A DNA stretch of 64,000 bases from Scenedesmus sp. ARA3 (Eukaryota; Chlorophyta; Chlorophyceae; Sphaeropleales; Scenedesmaceae): positions 6,508 to 70,507 of the forward strand of contig RWJK01000914.1 of NCBI GenBank assembly GCA_004335835.1, read 5' to 3'. Positions within the stretch are counted from its first letter, which is position 1. Each line of letters starts with the position of its first letter. Both the position numbers and the translations under genes were made by a program. Below, piece by piece: positions 35,538-46,793 of this stretch. Below the pieces are notes generated by a model. That model had not been told where the DNA came from, ran no database searches, and worked only from the letters and a program-made list of their open reading frames with translations.

Positions 35538-37465
35538 GCGGAGGTCGGTTGAGCTCCACCAGGATCTTGCCGCCGCGGTGGTCGTCAACAAGCTTCGCAT
35601 GGCACATCACAACACACATCCTTCATGTTGATTGCAAACTCTATGTTAACACACATAGCAGTGCATCACCCACAGCACAACACACAAGATGATGGCGCTA
35701 GGCTGCACAAGGTGTGCAGCAAGCGCGCACCAGCAGTAATAGAGCAAGCAAACAAGCCAATTCACGTTTACCTCACGCCTGCATCACAACAGCACTGTCA
35801 CACAAGCAGCCAATGCTGCTGCTGACCGCTGCCACTGGCATGCGATACTGCAGGTGCAACAGCTGTGTGCTTGCCCTGCTTCATGTACAACTGACCGCTG
35901 ACAAAGATAGGGAACTCCAGTTGCTGATGCAGCAACCTGCTTGCCACTCGCCACGTCAACATTCACAAGCGTTGGCCTCTCCCTACGACCAGCATGCTGC
36001 GCTGTCCCTGCTGCAATCACTGCAGATTGCCAGCTGCTCTTGCAAACAGGCCTGCTTCCAGCCCTGGCCCTGGCCCATGCCCTGCTCTGACCCATGCACT
36101 GCCACCACCCCTGCTGCTGCTGTTGCTGCTGCCGCCGCCACCCCTGCCACTGCTGTTGCTGCTGCCGCCACCACCCCTGCTGCTGCCACTGTGTGCCACC
36201 AGGCAGCCAGTTGTGCCGCACCTCGAACTCGCCGATGTAGCCGTGCTTCATCATGAGCTGCAGGAACTTGATGACCACCTTGCTGGCGGGGCGGATCAGC
36301 ACCTGGCGCCTGCAGGAAGCAGCAGCAGCAGCAGCAGCAGCAGGGCCAGGAAAAATGCTGAGAACAATGCTCGAAAGGCTGCTGCTGGTGTGCAAACATA
36401 TGATAGGTTGCTGTTAAGCAACTCAGCTACTGCAGAAGCACGAGCAGTTGCAGTTGCTCTAGGCAGCTAGAAATGCCCCGGGGAGGCTCGCACTGCTGCT
36501 GCTGTCACGCCACAGGCAGGCAAGCACGCTGCTGCCAAAAATGGCTGCTGCCTCTGAAATCACTGCCCCAGCATTGGTTTCACCCCTGCTGCTGCTGCTT
36601 GTGAACTGGGACCGCATGCGGCGTCTATGACTGCTCGCCGGCCGCTGCTGCACCCAAGCAGCTTGCCACGTGCTAAGGATGTGCCCTGCTGCTTTGTGTC
36701 AGCTGGGACGGGCCATGCTCAACCATATAGCTACAGCTTCTGTTGCTGCAGCCAGGCCAGCCGCAGCTGTGCTACTGCTTTCCTCGCAGCTGTTGTGACC
36801 TGGCGCATGTGTGGCACCTGCTGCCCGCAGCACGACCAGCTGCTGCTGCTGCTGCTGCCCTGCTGCTGCCGCCCTGATGCGGTGTGTGCCCTGCTAGCTG
36901 CATCCTGTTGGTATTGCTGCAGCCGCTACTCACTTGCCACGCTTCTCCGCGTTATACATAGTCTTGAGCGCATCTGCAAGCGCAAACGTCACACCAGCAG
37001 GAGCAGCAGCATGCGTCACGCAGTGCGGCTGGCAGGGTTCAAGTGCAGCCTCGACCAGACCACGTGTGGAAGGTGAGTTGGGCTGTGATATGGAGTAAGC
37101 ACAGCCACCAGGTGTGCTCTTGTGCTTCTGCTTGAGTTCCTGTTGCTGCTGCTGCTGCCTGTCAGAGTGGCCCGACTGCAGCTGCTGCTGTGACACCTGC
37201 AGGTCTTTGAATCCACTGATCTAGCGCCAAACTCATGCTCGGTTTGTCGGTTTACGGTCATGCCACAGCAACGCGCCAGAACAAAAGACGGCCAGGGCAA
37301 AGAAGGCAGGTCTGTGCCATGTCTGCTGAAGCATAGTCTGTAAGCCGCATATGATCCAGTTTAAGCTTTTAACACGTCCATCAAACCTACAAGGCCCCTA
37401 AATCAGACCTAGGGCCTCTGCTGCTCCAGCCCACACTCACCGCCCAGAACGCTGATGCGCACCAT
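35243..37465 (-). CDS. RPS15A: 40S ribosomal protein S15a (uS8)
   Basis: Four exons, complement(35243..35482, 36222..36309, 36934..36973, 37441..37465). They splice to exactly 130 residues, the normal family length. Exon 1 encodes MVRISVL, exon 2 [14 protein letters not shown], exon 3 [16 protein letters not shown] through KHGYIGEFE, exon 4 [20 protein letters not shown] through [10 protein letters not shown] to the canonical GGKVLGFFY end. uS8 is a core protein of the small subunit that binds the central domain of 18S rRNA and is needed for 40S assembly. The start is set by the family; the frame stays open upstream, but that part has no counterpart in uS8. Intron 3 contains about 17 CTG units ending at the acceptor, and partial copies of exon 4 lie on both sides. 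Confidence 0.97.
35486..35536 (-). repeat. CTG run forming 3' end of RPS15A intron 3
   Basis: About 17 CTG units on the gene strand run into CTGCAG directly before exon 4 (FVDDHRGG). The splice acceptor of a gene needed for ribosome function is the edge of a long triplet repeat. Confidence 0.85.
35542..35593 (-). repeat. Partial copy of RPS15A exon 4 (5' part)
   Basis: About 50 bases on the upstream side of the CTG run repeat the start of exon 4, reading [14 protein letters not shown] with I-to-L and V changes against the intact IVVELN. It lies inside intron 3. Confidence 0.85.
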
Positions 37466-38914
37466 CTTGGCTGATGCTCTGAAAGCACTTTCCAAGTTAG
37501 TGCTGGTTGAAGAGGGCGAGACACTGCGGGCTGCGAACTTTTGTTTGCTTTGCCGGCGACCGTAAAACCTGACGCGCAGACATGGTGGGTCTCGGCCCAG
37601 GTTGCTTTGGGCGATGCTCAAAGCTTCATGGAACTTTACTTGGTTTTCCAACAAGTACTTGGGTGACCACGGAAGCAGCAAGCTCATGGTGTTCAACTGC
37701 TGTTGTTTCCACAGTACCTCCACAGGCTGGGCAATCCCCTGTGACAGCCATTCTACGGCCTGTTTTTTCACGTAGCTTGCTTATAAACTGCTTGCGACGT
37801 TACGCAGTCGAGAACCAGGGCCTCTGCACTCTAAGCACCAGCGCACCAGCTGTTGTACAGCCTCTTGCTGTAGCACAGCACAGCATGCTGCCTGGGCGCC
37901 GCCATGTCGCATGTGTGGTGGGCAGGTAAACTACAGCAGCACTCGCAGGCCGGACGAGGGAGTGCCAGTGCTCAACTGCTGCCAGCTGCCGGCTCGGAGC
38001 CGCTGCATGCTCTAGTATAGTGCAGTTGCCTGCTGCTGCCCACGTCAGGCGCATGCGATGCAGCATCAACTTGGTGCAAAACATGCAGCAGCTGCACCTG
38101 CTGGGTTTGGAGATGTTCTGGCAGCAGCTGCAAGCATGCCGGAGTACCTGTAGTATGACACAACCAGATGTTGTTGCGGCCACCACAGGCAGGCAGCCAT
38201 GGCCTGATCTACTGGGCCCTTGTGCCGCACAGCACCTGCCCTACATGCATATGCCTTCATCATCATCATATTACACATCAAGCAATAGCATTAACGCATA
38301 TGCCTTGGTCTTGGCAGCCGGCAGTTGCAACTGGTGGCACCATGAACCCCTCCCAACTGCATCGATGAGCTGCATGCATGCTACAACATAACTCTGTGTC
38401 AAGGAGCAGCAGCAGGGCCGCTGCACGCAGTGCCGGGCTGACAAACAATGTCAGCAGGCTCGTATACCATGCTGTCACAGACCGGGCTCACAAGCTCACT
38501 GGGAAGCTCAGTGCGTGTCAAAGCCACCACCTGCTTCAGTCATCTGAGCCGCACCAGACGCACCACTCACACAGCAGCTGCCAGCTGCTGATCAGCATCC
38601 CATGAGAGTCTCATGACAGCTTCATTTCAAAGCTGCCAGCAGCTAACGGGCCAGCCACGTTCCACAACACTGTTAGCCGTGTGCCGCTGCGCGCTGCTGT
38701 GCCTGGCTGATATGCTGCGAAGCAGCAGCCAGGCAGCAGGACAAGCTCCTGCAAGCACCCAGCGGCGCTGCTACAGGGCCAGCAGCACAAACGCTCGCAT
38801 ATGCATCGCGCAGCGGCGCCGCCGTTGTGTGCCTCACAGGACGATGCCTCTCTGGCACGCAAGCTGCGATGCTGAAACATCCACAGTGGCCCCAGCCAGT
38901 ACCAGCCTGCTGCT
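37466..38914. other. Intergenic between gene G and RPS15A
   Basis: The 3' flank of gene G (minus) and the promoter region of RPS15A (minus). A TTACA at 38271-38275 is a candidate poly(A) signal for gene G. The frame upstream of the RPS15A ATG is open for about 100 codons but shows nothing recognisable. No TATA box stands out. Confidence 0.35.
38271..38275 (-). terminator. Candidate poly(A) signal for gene G
   Basis: TTACA on the plus strand (TGTAA on the transcript), about 640 bases beyond the gene G stop. Confidence 0.3.
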
Positions 38915-41900
38915 TCACACAGCCAGTACAGCAGCGCTGCCTGCAACATCTTCATGATCAGCCACTGCTCCTGCGCCATCACCAGCAGCCTCAGCAACCT
39001 CAGCAGCCACCCCATCTGTGCAGCCTGCAGCACCGGACGCCGCTGCCTCCCCAGCTGCTGCAGCAGCTGCAGCAACTGTCTTCAGGTGCCCTGGCGCGGT
39101 CGCTGCAAGCGCTGCGCAAGCAGCTGCAGAAGCAACATGCGCTGCAGCATCGCATGCAGCTGCTGCTGGCTCCGCCGCTGCAAGCGCAGCAGCATCTGCA
39201 GTTGCCTCGGCGGCAGCAGCTGCTGCACACTCTGCCGCAGCAACTGCTGCTGTGCCAGCTGGCATGTCTCCGTGCTGTTCATCAGCAGCAGTGCTGCTGC
39301 CAGGCTCAACCGGCTGAACTGGCTCAGCCGCTGCCCCACCTGCTGCTGCTGCTGCTGCTTCAACAGCACTTGCAGGTGCTGCCACACCTGGCGGCAACTC
39401 CTGCAGCGCCTGTTGCTGAGCTTCCAGCTGCTGCAGCTGCTGTGACCAGCCGTTGCGCAGCGCACGAGCCAGCTGCTTCGCCTGCTGCCTTTCCTCAACA
39501 GTAAACAGCTCCACAGCCCCCTCACCCTGCAGCCTCCCCAGCACCCCTTCAATGCTGCTGCTGCTGCTGCTGTCTTTGCCAGGTGCAGCTGCTGCATCAG
39601 CACCCGTAGCAACCGCAAAGCGATGCTTCAGCATATCGAGCTCAACAGGGAAGGGAGCAGCGGCCTCCAGCAGCTGCAGCACTGCATGCTGCAGCTCCTG
39701 AGGCGAGAGCGGGTGCTGCGGCACATAAAGCACCACAGCTGGCGGCAGCGCAGCAGCAGCACGTACAGCAGCACCAGCAGCACCATTTGACTGGCCAGGG
39801 TGTGGTGCAGGTGCCTCGCTGCTGCCAGCAGCTGCAGCAGCCCTGCCCCTTGAGTCAGCATGAGCCGGCCTCTTGGAAGCAGCAGCGCCACCAGCAGCAG
39901 CACCAGCAGCACTTGGCTCGTCTTGCCGCTGCCGCTTGTTCTTGCTGCTGCTGCTGCCATCCCTGTTCCTGCCATCCCGGTCCCTCAGCGGCAAGCTACT
40001 GTCCCTGTGCCCCCTGTCCCTAACACTGTCCCTCTCGCTTGCAGGCCTCTCGCGCTGCTGCACGCGCCCACCCCTGCTGCTGCTGTTGTCCCGCCCTCTG
40101 CCTCTGCCGTCCCTGTCACCCCGGTGATCTGGCCTGTCCCTGTCCTGAGGCCTTTCCCTGTCCCAGGACCTCTCCCTATGCCCCCTGTCGCTACCCCCAC
40201 TCCACTCCCTCTCCCTGCCATGCCACTGCTGCTGCTGCACTGGACGCTCGTTTGGCCAGCCAGCTGCACCCACAGAGCCACCGCGGCCATGCACACCCTG
40301 GCTGCTGCTGTGACTGCCGCGGCTAGCAGCATACACCCCTACAGGCGCTGGAGCATCCCGCCTGTGTGGCACCTGCTGCGGCAGCCTCTCCTGCTTGCCA
40401 GGGTATCCTGCATAGTACGGGTCGGCCTGCGGCCTGCCGTACGAGCCTGCAGCAACAGGCTCGTGCCTGGTACGATGACCACCACCAGCAGCAGCATAAG
40501 CAGGCCTGCCATATGGATCATCGGGCTGCGGAGAGTAGCGACTCACAGGAGGTGGCTGCCGGTCCTGCTGCTGTTGCTGCCGCCAGCCGCCGGCACTGCT
40601 GCTGCCATGCAGTGGCTGCTGCTGCTGGTAGTGACCCGGCTGCTGATCCTGCTGCCAGGAGGCTTGCCTACTGTAGCCTACAGGCTGCTGCTGCTGTTGC
40701 TGCGGCAGCTGCTGTGAAGGTGGCTGGCTGTAGCTTGAGCGCTGGCTGTATGTGTCAGTGTAGCTGTGCTGCTGCTCTGGTTGGCGGTGGTCCCCGGCAA
40801 CATACCGCTGCTGCTGTTGAATACCCTCTCTGCTGTAGGGCTGCTGCTGTGGCTGCTGGTACCCACGCGGGCTGTACGGCTGCTGCTGCTGCTGCTGCTG
40901 GGGGTAGCTTCTGTCAGCGCCACGTGGGCTGTATGGCTGCTGCTGGTACCCGCCAGAATCCCGCTGCTGCTGGTGCTGCTGCTGCTGCTGCTGCTGCCAG
41001 CTGCTGCTGGTTGGAGGTGGGATTGCAGCAGCACCTGCCTGGCCGTAGTCATATGATGCAGCTGCAAGCTGCACCTGTTGCCCACTGCTACCATAGCTGT
41101 TATATTTCAGTGGTGGCGCTTGCTGCTGCGCCGGCTGTCTGTCCAGGTAGTGACTGGCCTCCAGCTGCGGCTGCTGTGCAACAACATAGTACGAGGCCTG
41201 CGGTTGCGGCTGCTGCGGCTGGGCATACACAGCGTCATCTCTGTGCCGCATGTATGGCTCATCCCTGCTGCTGCTGCTGCGCCCGTAGCGCTGAGCATCT
41301 GGTGAGACATGCCTAGCCTGCTGGAACGGCGCCACATACACCTCAGCAGCAGGCGCAGCAGCAGCAGCAGCAGCAGCGTACGGCTGCTGGTAGGTTCCTG
41401 CAGGCTCAGAGATGCGCCGCGGCGGCAGCTCCGCTCGCTGCTGCTGCTGGTGCCGCCGGGGAGCCTGCTGGTGCCTGCTGAACTCCTGCGCTGTGGCCAG
41501 GCGCACCTGCTGCTGGCTGTTCTCCACTACACTGCCCTCCTGCAGCAGCGTGTCCAGCACTTGCGCCGCCTGCAACAGCAAGCGGTACACAGCACCGCAG
41601 CAGCAGCTCGTGTTCAGCGCCATAGACAGCAGTCTTCCGCAGCGTGAGGCAAGCTACAGGAATCAGCAGCATCGTCAAGTCCACAAGCACTGTTGTCAAC
41701 AGAGCATTGCATTCACAACTTGATCGTCGTGGTGGATATAGGAGCAGGCACGACACCGTGCACAACATTGCATGTCCAAGCAGTGCTGCTGCAGCCTGCT
41801 GCTGTGACTGCATGTTGGGCCTGCGGGGTGCTGCTGTGCCTGCTGCAGCCTGCTGCTGTGCCTGCAGATTGCTGCCGGGCCCCACCACATGGCGCGCCTC

Positions 41901-42913
41901 TGCGCTGATGCGGAAGCGGATCACGCTCTTGCGCGCCACCCAGCAGGCCTCCTTGAGGATGAGCAGGTAGGCCAGCATGAGGAAGCGCAGCACGCTGGGC
42001 TCTGCGGCAACAGCGGCAGCAGCAGCAGCAGGACAAAAGTGGCAGTTCAGCAATGCATTTGAGTGACTGCTGGATAGTAGGCACAAGAGTAGGACGGTGT
42101 AGCAGCACAGCAGCCAGGCGGCAGGAATGCGCTGGCCTGACACCTGCCATGCTGCTGTTGGTGCGTACGCAGCACCTCCTGCTTGCGCACTGTGTGTGCA
42201 TGGTCATGTTCCAAAAAACCAGATGCACAGCTGGCATCGTTGCCTACTGTACTTCAACTGCTGCCGTTGACTGTGCAGCGCCAGGGCAGCAGCGTGCAGA
42301 CCTCATAGGCCCGCTGCTGTGCAACTCCTGCAAGCGGTGCGGCCCACCTGCACTGTTCAGCCAGCCAGTTTGCCACCTCCACCAGTCATCAGGCAAGATG
42401 CCTTGCACCTCCAGGTGCTGCAGCATCTGCAGGGACGTCAGCTGCCTGGCATGTGCCTGCAGGGCGCCACAGCAGTAGGCAGGCGTGCAGAGCAGGCGGC
42501 AGGTTGACTTCACAGTGACAAGCAGGGGGACAGACTCAGCTGGGGCAGGCCGAGAGCAGTGCTCAAACCTGTAAATAAATACACAACCAAGGCGCTTGAT
42601 GATGGCCTGCAGAGAGCAATAATGCGGAGCAGGTTCCCACAGTTCCAGCTGTTGCTGTCTTGCTGCAGCATGCCCTGAAGTCAACAGCCCCGGCTGCGAC
42701 CCTGCCCACCTCATCCCTGCTGTTTGCTGACACTGTGTGGTGTGGAGTGCCAATCGCTGCATTTGCGTGCAGCGGCCTGATGGTCAGGCAGACAGTCTTT
42801 GAGCCATCAACCTCCTGCTGGACCAGGAAGGGACCTCGGTCTTTTGTGTGAGGGCTTATCACCGAGAACAGATAGCTGACTATATCTACAGCTAGTTTGC
42901 CGCGAGCATTCAT
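38915..42913 (-). CDS. Gene G: RD-rich, Gln/Ala-rich protein of unknown family
   Basis: Four exons, complement(38915..41569, 41886..42001, 42348..42606, 42710..42913), about 1077 residues; phases 0, 1, 0 join without stops. The N-terminal 193 residues look ordered: MNARGKLAVDIVSYLFSVIS at the start, then AIIKRLGCVFIYRFEHCSRP, LPDDWWRWQTGWLN, and LRFLMLAYLLILKEACWVAR. After that come a Gln/Tyr/Pro-rich stretch, an Arg/Asp/Gly-rich region at about 645-730 with RD and RDRD runs such as HRGDRDGRGRGRD, a basic KNKRQRQ (possible nuclear signal), a compact segment at about 805-900 (LYVPQHPLSPQELQHAVLQL onward, possibly a small helical fold) and an Ala-rich end. RD/RS-like regions are typical of RNA-processing proteins, so a nuclear RNA role is a guess. 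I do not recognise the N-terminal domain. Confidence 0.7.
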
Positions 42914-43281
42914 CGCAGCATGCTCTTGCAGACTCTGACTGGTGGGCTTGAGCCTTGATCGGCACGCACAAGAGACAACGGTGCTGCAAGGTGTTTGTCT
43001 ATTTTATTTCAAAGGCGCCGCTGCATGGGCTGGCCGCAAACTGTGGCAGCCGGCTACTAATCACCAAACCCTGGAACGAATTTGAACAGCTGTCAGATGT
43101 CACTGCAGTCACCTGGCTATCGAGCTGCCTAGGCTTCTGTCCACCGCCTCAAATGGCTTGCGGAAACAATACTCCAACTATCACTAGCCATTGTCTCAGT
43201 TACAATCTTCATAGCTTCCAGCTCACAGCTAGCATTTTTGTAACGTTGCTCTGCGGTGCTGCACCCCGGGACAAGTAAAAT
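42914..43281. other. Short intergenic between DHQ synthase-like gene and gene G
   Basis: About 370 bases between the stop of the dehydroquinate synthase-like gene and the start of gene G, both minus strand. It holds a TTACA at 43200-43204 and the gene G promoter; no TATA box is evident. Confidence 0.4.
43200..43204 (-). terminator. Candidate poly(A) signal for DHQ synthase-like gene
   Basis: TTACA on the plus strand, i.e. TGTAA on the transcript, about 80 bases after the stop codon. Type and spacing are good for a chlorophycean poly(A) signal. Confidence 0.45.
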
Positions 43282-44235
43282 TCACTTCTCGTTGATGCGC
43301 TCCTGTATGCTGATGCCGGTGTGCCGCGCAGCCTCCTGCAGTAGCAGATATACTTTCTGGCCTGGCTGCAGCTCTGAAACTGACACTGCCTGCCAACTCT
43401 GCTGCGAGCCAGCGCCGCGGGTGCCAGCTTCTGAGCTGCCACCAGGCGCTGATGGCGATGCTGAGCTGCTGCTGCTGCTGCTGCTACTCCTGCTGCTGCT
43501 ACTACTACTACTGCTGCTGCTACTGCTGCTGCTACTCCCTGGGCCAATGAGCCGGACTGTCTCTGCATTCTGCAGCAGCGTGCTGTGGCGCGTGCCATCC
43601 GCTGTCTCTGCCTCCACTAGCATCTGCCGCAGCAGGCAGCAGCGCAGCAGGGCACAGCCAGCAGGTGGAGCACACAGCACGTGAGATCAAGGCCATAAAA
43701 GACTTGTCACAGCTTTCCATTACAGCTGGCCGGGCAACACATGCGTGGCAAGCAGCCATCCCAATTTCTGCACACACATGCCAAGCAGCTGTGCAGTGGC
43801 GCCATTTCAGCAGTCACTGCACAGCGTGCTGAGTGCTGGTCTCTTCGAATTCTGCTGCATCTGTCATCGGTATAACAGCCAACCCCGCCATTGCTTGCTC
43901 ACACATCGCCGCCGGCTGCGCTCACCATAGGTCGTGTCTCAATCTTGCACCTGCCCACCACCGCCGTCTTTGCCCTGCCTGCAGCATCTGCCACCAACAC
44001 CTCCGCGCCACTCTTCAGCTCCGACAGGTATGCTGTCTTGCCGTTTGGTGCCTGCACGTACGCGTGCACTGCGCCCGCATTCACCCTGAAGGGCCTGCTG
44101 TTGATGTACTGAGACTCCATGCACTGCGCAGGAGCAGCCAGGCAAGCAGTGTGGCAGTTCACCGCAGCTTGTCAGACAGGCATACATGATGGCACAATAG
44201 TGAGTGTGCATTAGAAGCACAAGCATGTGCATGTG

Positions 44236-44329
<94 letters not shown>

Positions 44330-46279
44330 GGCCTCGCACCTCAGAGTGCACCAGGAACAGTGCGCGGGCGAAGGATCCCACCAGCATGCCCTCGCCCGGC
44401 TGCAGCAGGCTGCACAGGTCCACACACACCCTGTCACACATGCCCACCGGAGACACCCTGCAACAGCAGCCCGGCAGCGCACCAAATAACTGCAAGCCAA
44501 GTTGCTGTTCTGGCAAAGTGGCAGCAAAGCAGCAGGCTAAGCAGCCGTGTCACATTCCTTGCTGTCGGCAACAAACTTGCAGCATGGCATTCACACGCTG
44601 CACTGCGGCTGCCGAACATGACTGCAACCCCTATCAAAGTTATGTGTCTGACCTGGTGACTGTGGCGACGTCGTATGTGAACGCCGGCGCTCCTTCTGCT
44701 TCCCTCTGCGCAATGTATGCTGCTAGCTGCTTCACCTGCGCCAGCATACGTTTTGCAACAGCACACAGAGGTGTGATGGGCAGGGCGTATGCTGTGTCTC
44801 AACACAATCGTGGTCCGTCCTCCTTGCACGGGCAATGTTGAAATCGCCAAGACACCCACTACAGAAGCCTGCAGTGGACTACTGTCTGGATGAATCATGC
44901 TGTCCATGCCGGCAATGCCTGTGTGTGTTTGGCTGCAGCAGCCATGCTGCGACCTGCAGGGGGTCCTGCGTGGCTGATGACACAACACCACCTGATACTG
45001 TCCATGCTGGCTATGTGTGTGTTCAAAGCCACGTTGCACACCTGTAGGGGGTCCTGCGTGCGCAGCAGCACGCCCGCCGTGCCGGTTTCCAGTGCCTCCA
45101 GCATCACGCGCGCGTCAGCAGCACAGCCCGCCACCCCCATCAGCTTGCCGGCACCCGACTGGAAGGCTGCCACCAGGTTCTCAGCTGGGATTATCTGCGC
45201 AGCACAGCAGTCGGCACAGCAGAGCACAGCAGACTTTGGGTGGGGGTCTCCTGGTCCGGCATCGCTTGAAGGTGCGTAGTAACCTTGGTTCTACAAAATC
45301 CAGGAGCGATCAAACCTTGTCCTCTCCCGCCACGGCGTAGTAACAACATCAGCGTGCAGTGGCACTCCCTGCAGAAGGGTGGATTCAACCCACAGCACGG
45401 GCAAACAGAGCACCATCACTAGCCCGCTGCAGAAACATCAAAACATTGCTGACTGACCCTACAGAGCACTGCAGTATCAGGAGCACTGCTAGCAAGCACC
45501 AAGGCACGCAGAACGCTGCGCCTGGCGCATACACTCTGGCGTTGCTGACCGACCTTCCAATCTGATGCATCCATCAGCAGGAAGCCGTCATATTTGGCTG
45601 CTGCCTCCGCTTTCTGCAGGTCTGCCTTGCAGGACAGCTTCAGCAGGCGGCCCACCTGCACTGCAGGCAGCAGCAGCAAGCCACGCTCGGCAAGGTACAC
45701 AACCACACTGCCGAGAGCTGCTGCGCCTGAACCTCATCATCATCATGTTACCCATCAAGCCATCAACCTGAAGCACTCTGTCACCCCAGCAGATAAGGTG
45801 CTTGCCACTTGCAGGGTGTTTCTACAGAATGCTGCTCTGAAGTCAGCGAGGCCTGCACTGCTGATGTGGCACCAGCAGCACTCACCTTGTTCTCTTGCTG
45901 GTCCAGAATGCTGCCATCTTGCTGCAGCGAAAGCGCTTGGAACGTTGCCAACTGTTGCCACGACTGGGCTAGGTGCAGGGTGTCCTCCTTGAAGAGAGCA
46001 CGGGAGCAGCCCGCCTCAACTGCTGCTGTCAGCACAGCCTGAGAGGTGCAGAACCAAAAGACCCTCAGGCTTGCCCACTGCTTAATGCTGTTGTGTCTGT
46101 GTTATCATACAGCGCACCTGGTTCGTAGTCTCTACCCAAACATCCCTGGGAACAGCAGAAGCACAGAAATGCCTGGCCCTGATCCGCAGCTGCTTGCTTG
46201 CTGCCCAAGCCCAAAGGGGAAGGTTAGGGTGACATTCATTGGTTCGGCCAGACAGGCCACTATTGGGTTGTAACCGCAT
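43282..46279 (-). CDS. 3-dehydroquinate synthase-like protein (archaeal DHQS II type), plastid-targeted
   Basis: Eight exons, complement(43282..43623, 43926..44123, 44340..44457, 44653..44735, 45042..45194, 45554..45655, 45886..46038, 46118..46279), 436 residues, every junction in phase. It matches the plant/algal proteins related to archaeal dehydroquinate synthase II along its length: [112 protein letters not shown], and RHTGISIQE at the end. The archaeal enzyme makes 3-dehydroquinate without DAHP by an NAD-dependent reaction. The role of the eukaryotic forms, which coexist with ordinary AroB, is not settled. The first 45 or so residues look like a transit peptide. Oddities: a Ser run of about 28 residues (near 353-381) inserted before the last conserved block, and about 30 CTG units in intron 6. 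Confidence 0.92.
44238..44328 (-). repeat. CTG run of about 30 units in intron 6
   Basis: About 91 bases of pure triplet repeat begin only 11 bases after the donor of exon 6 in the dehydroquinate synthase-like gene. Here the run is next to the donor, not the acceptor, unlike the other intronic runs. Confidence 0.9.
44950..44975 (-). repeat. Short partial copy of DHQ synthase-like exon 4 end
   Basis: The last bases of exon 4 (TQDPLQ) and adjoining intron recur about 88 bases downstream (ACCTGCAGGGGGTCCTGCGTG against ACCTGTAGGGGGTCCTGCGTG), followed by related intron sequence rich in TGTGTGTG. It is the weakest of the exon-copy cases. Confidence 0.5.
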
Positions 46280-46793
46280 TTTTTGTGGTTTTCTGGCGAC
46301 AATTCCAGAGCCTCGTGATGATCACGCTTCTAGGGCTTGTTTGAGTGTCGATTGCATTGCCGAAACTCCGCAAATGCTGGCTGATCATGTGCATTCAATA
46401 GCTTTCTAACAGATGTGCAGCAAGACTGCCGCATCCTTGCTTGCCATTGTCTTTGGGTCCCCGTAACGTCGCACCCTGTCACATCCTCACCCTGCTGACT
46501 TGGCTGCCCACGTTTGAGGTCTGTGGCGGCTTTCACATCATCAGTGTGGCGTCTGTTGGTGAGCAGAAGTAGTACTTGGAAGCCACATCTAGTCAACGCG
46601 AGCAACAACAGTAAATGCTGCGAGCTAGCCCTGCACCCTGTCGCCGCAACTGATCTAGATTTATTTACCCTGAAGTAGCCTGGTTCGGGCAGCGGTAGGA
46701 GGCGTCCTCGCGCTTGTTGGCGCCATCAGGAGCCACGCTCGACTGAGCTGGCAGTGACTCGGTCTATCCGCCTGTCCCTCCTACAGCAATCGA
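46280..46793. promoter_or_regulatory. Divergent promoter region, DHQ synthase-like and lipase-like genes
   Basis: About 515 bases separate the two start codons of divergently transcribed genes whose products are both probably plastid proteins. No TATA box is evident on either side. A 93-codon minus-strand frame (46330-46608) shows no homology and I take it as noncoding. Confidence 0.45.

Noticed and set aside
37466..37771. N-terminal extension of RPS15A of about 100 residues (open frame upstream of the ATG)
   Set aside because: uS8 proteins begin at the MVR of 37465 and the spliced product is then exactly 130 residues; the upstream stretch has no counterpart.
38915..41623. A single 902-codon frame starting at ATG 41623 as the whole of gene G
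   Set aside because: An acceptor TTGCTGTTGCAG inside this frame joins in phase to three upstream exons with ordered protein, so the ATG at 41623 lies in an intron.
44227..44841. 204-codon plus-strand frame beginning with poly-Gln
   Set aside because: It is the reverse strand of intron 6 and exons 5 and 6 of the dehydroquinate synthase-like gene.
46330..46608. Upstream coding exon of the dehydroquinate synthase-like gene
   Set aside because: Exon 1 at 46118-46279 already supplies a Met, a transit-peptide-like region and the conserved VWVETTNQ; the upstream frame adds nothing recognisable.
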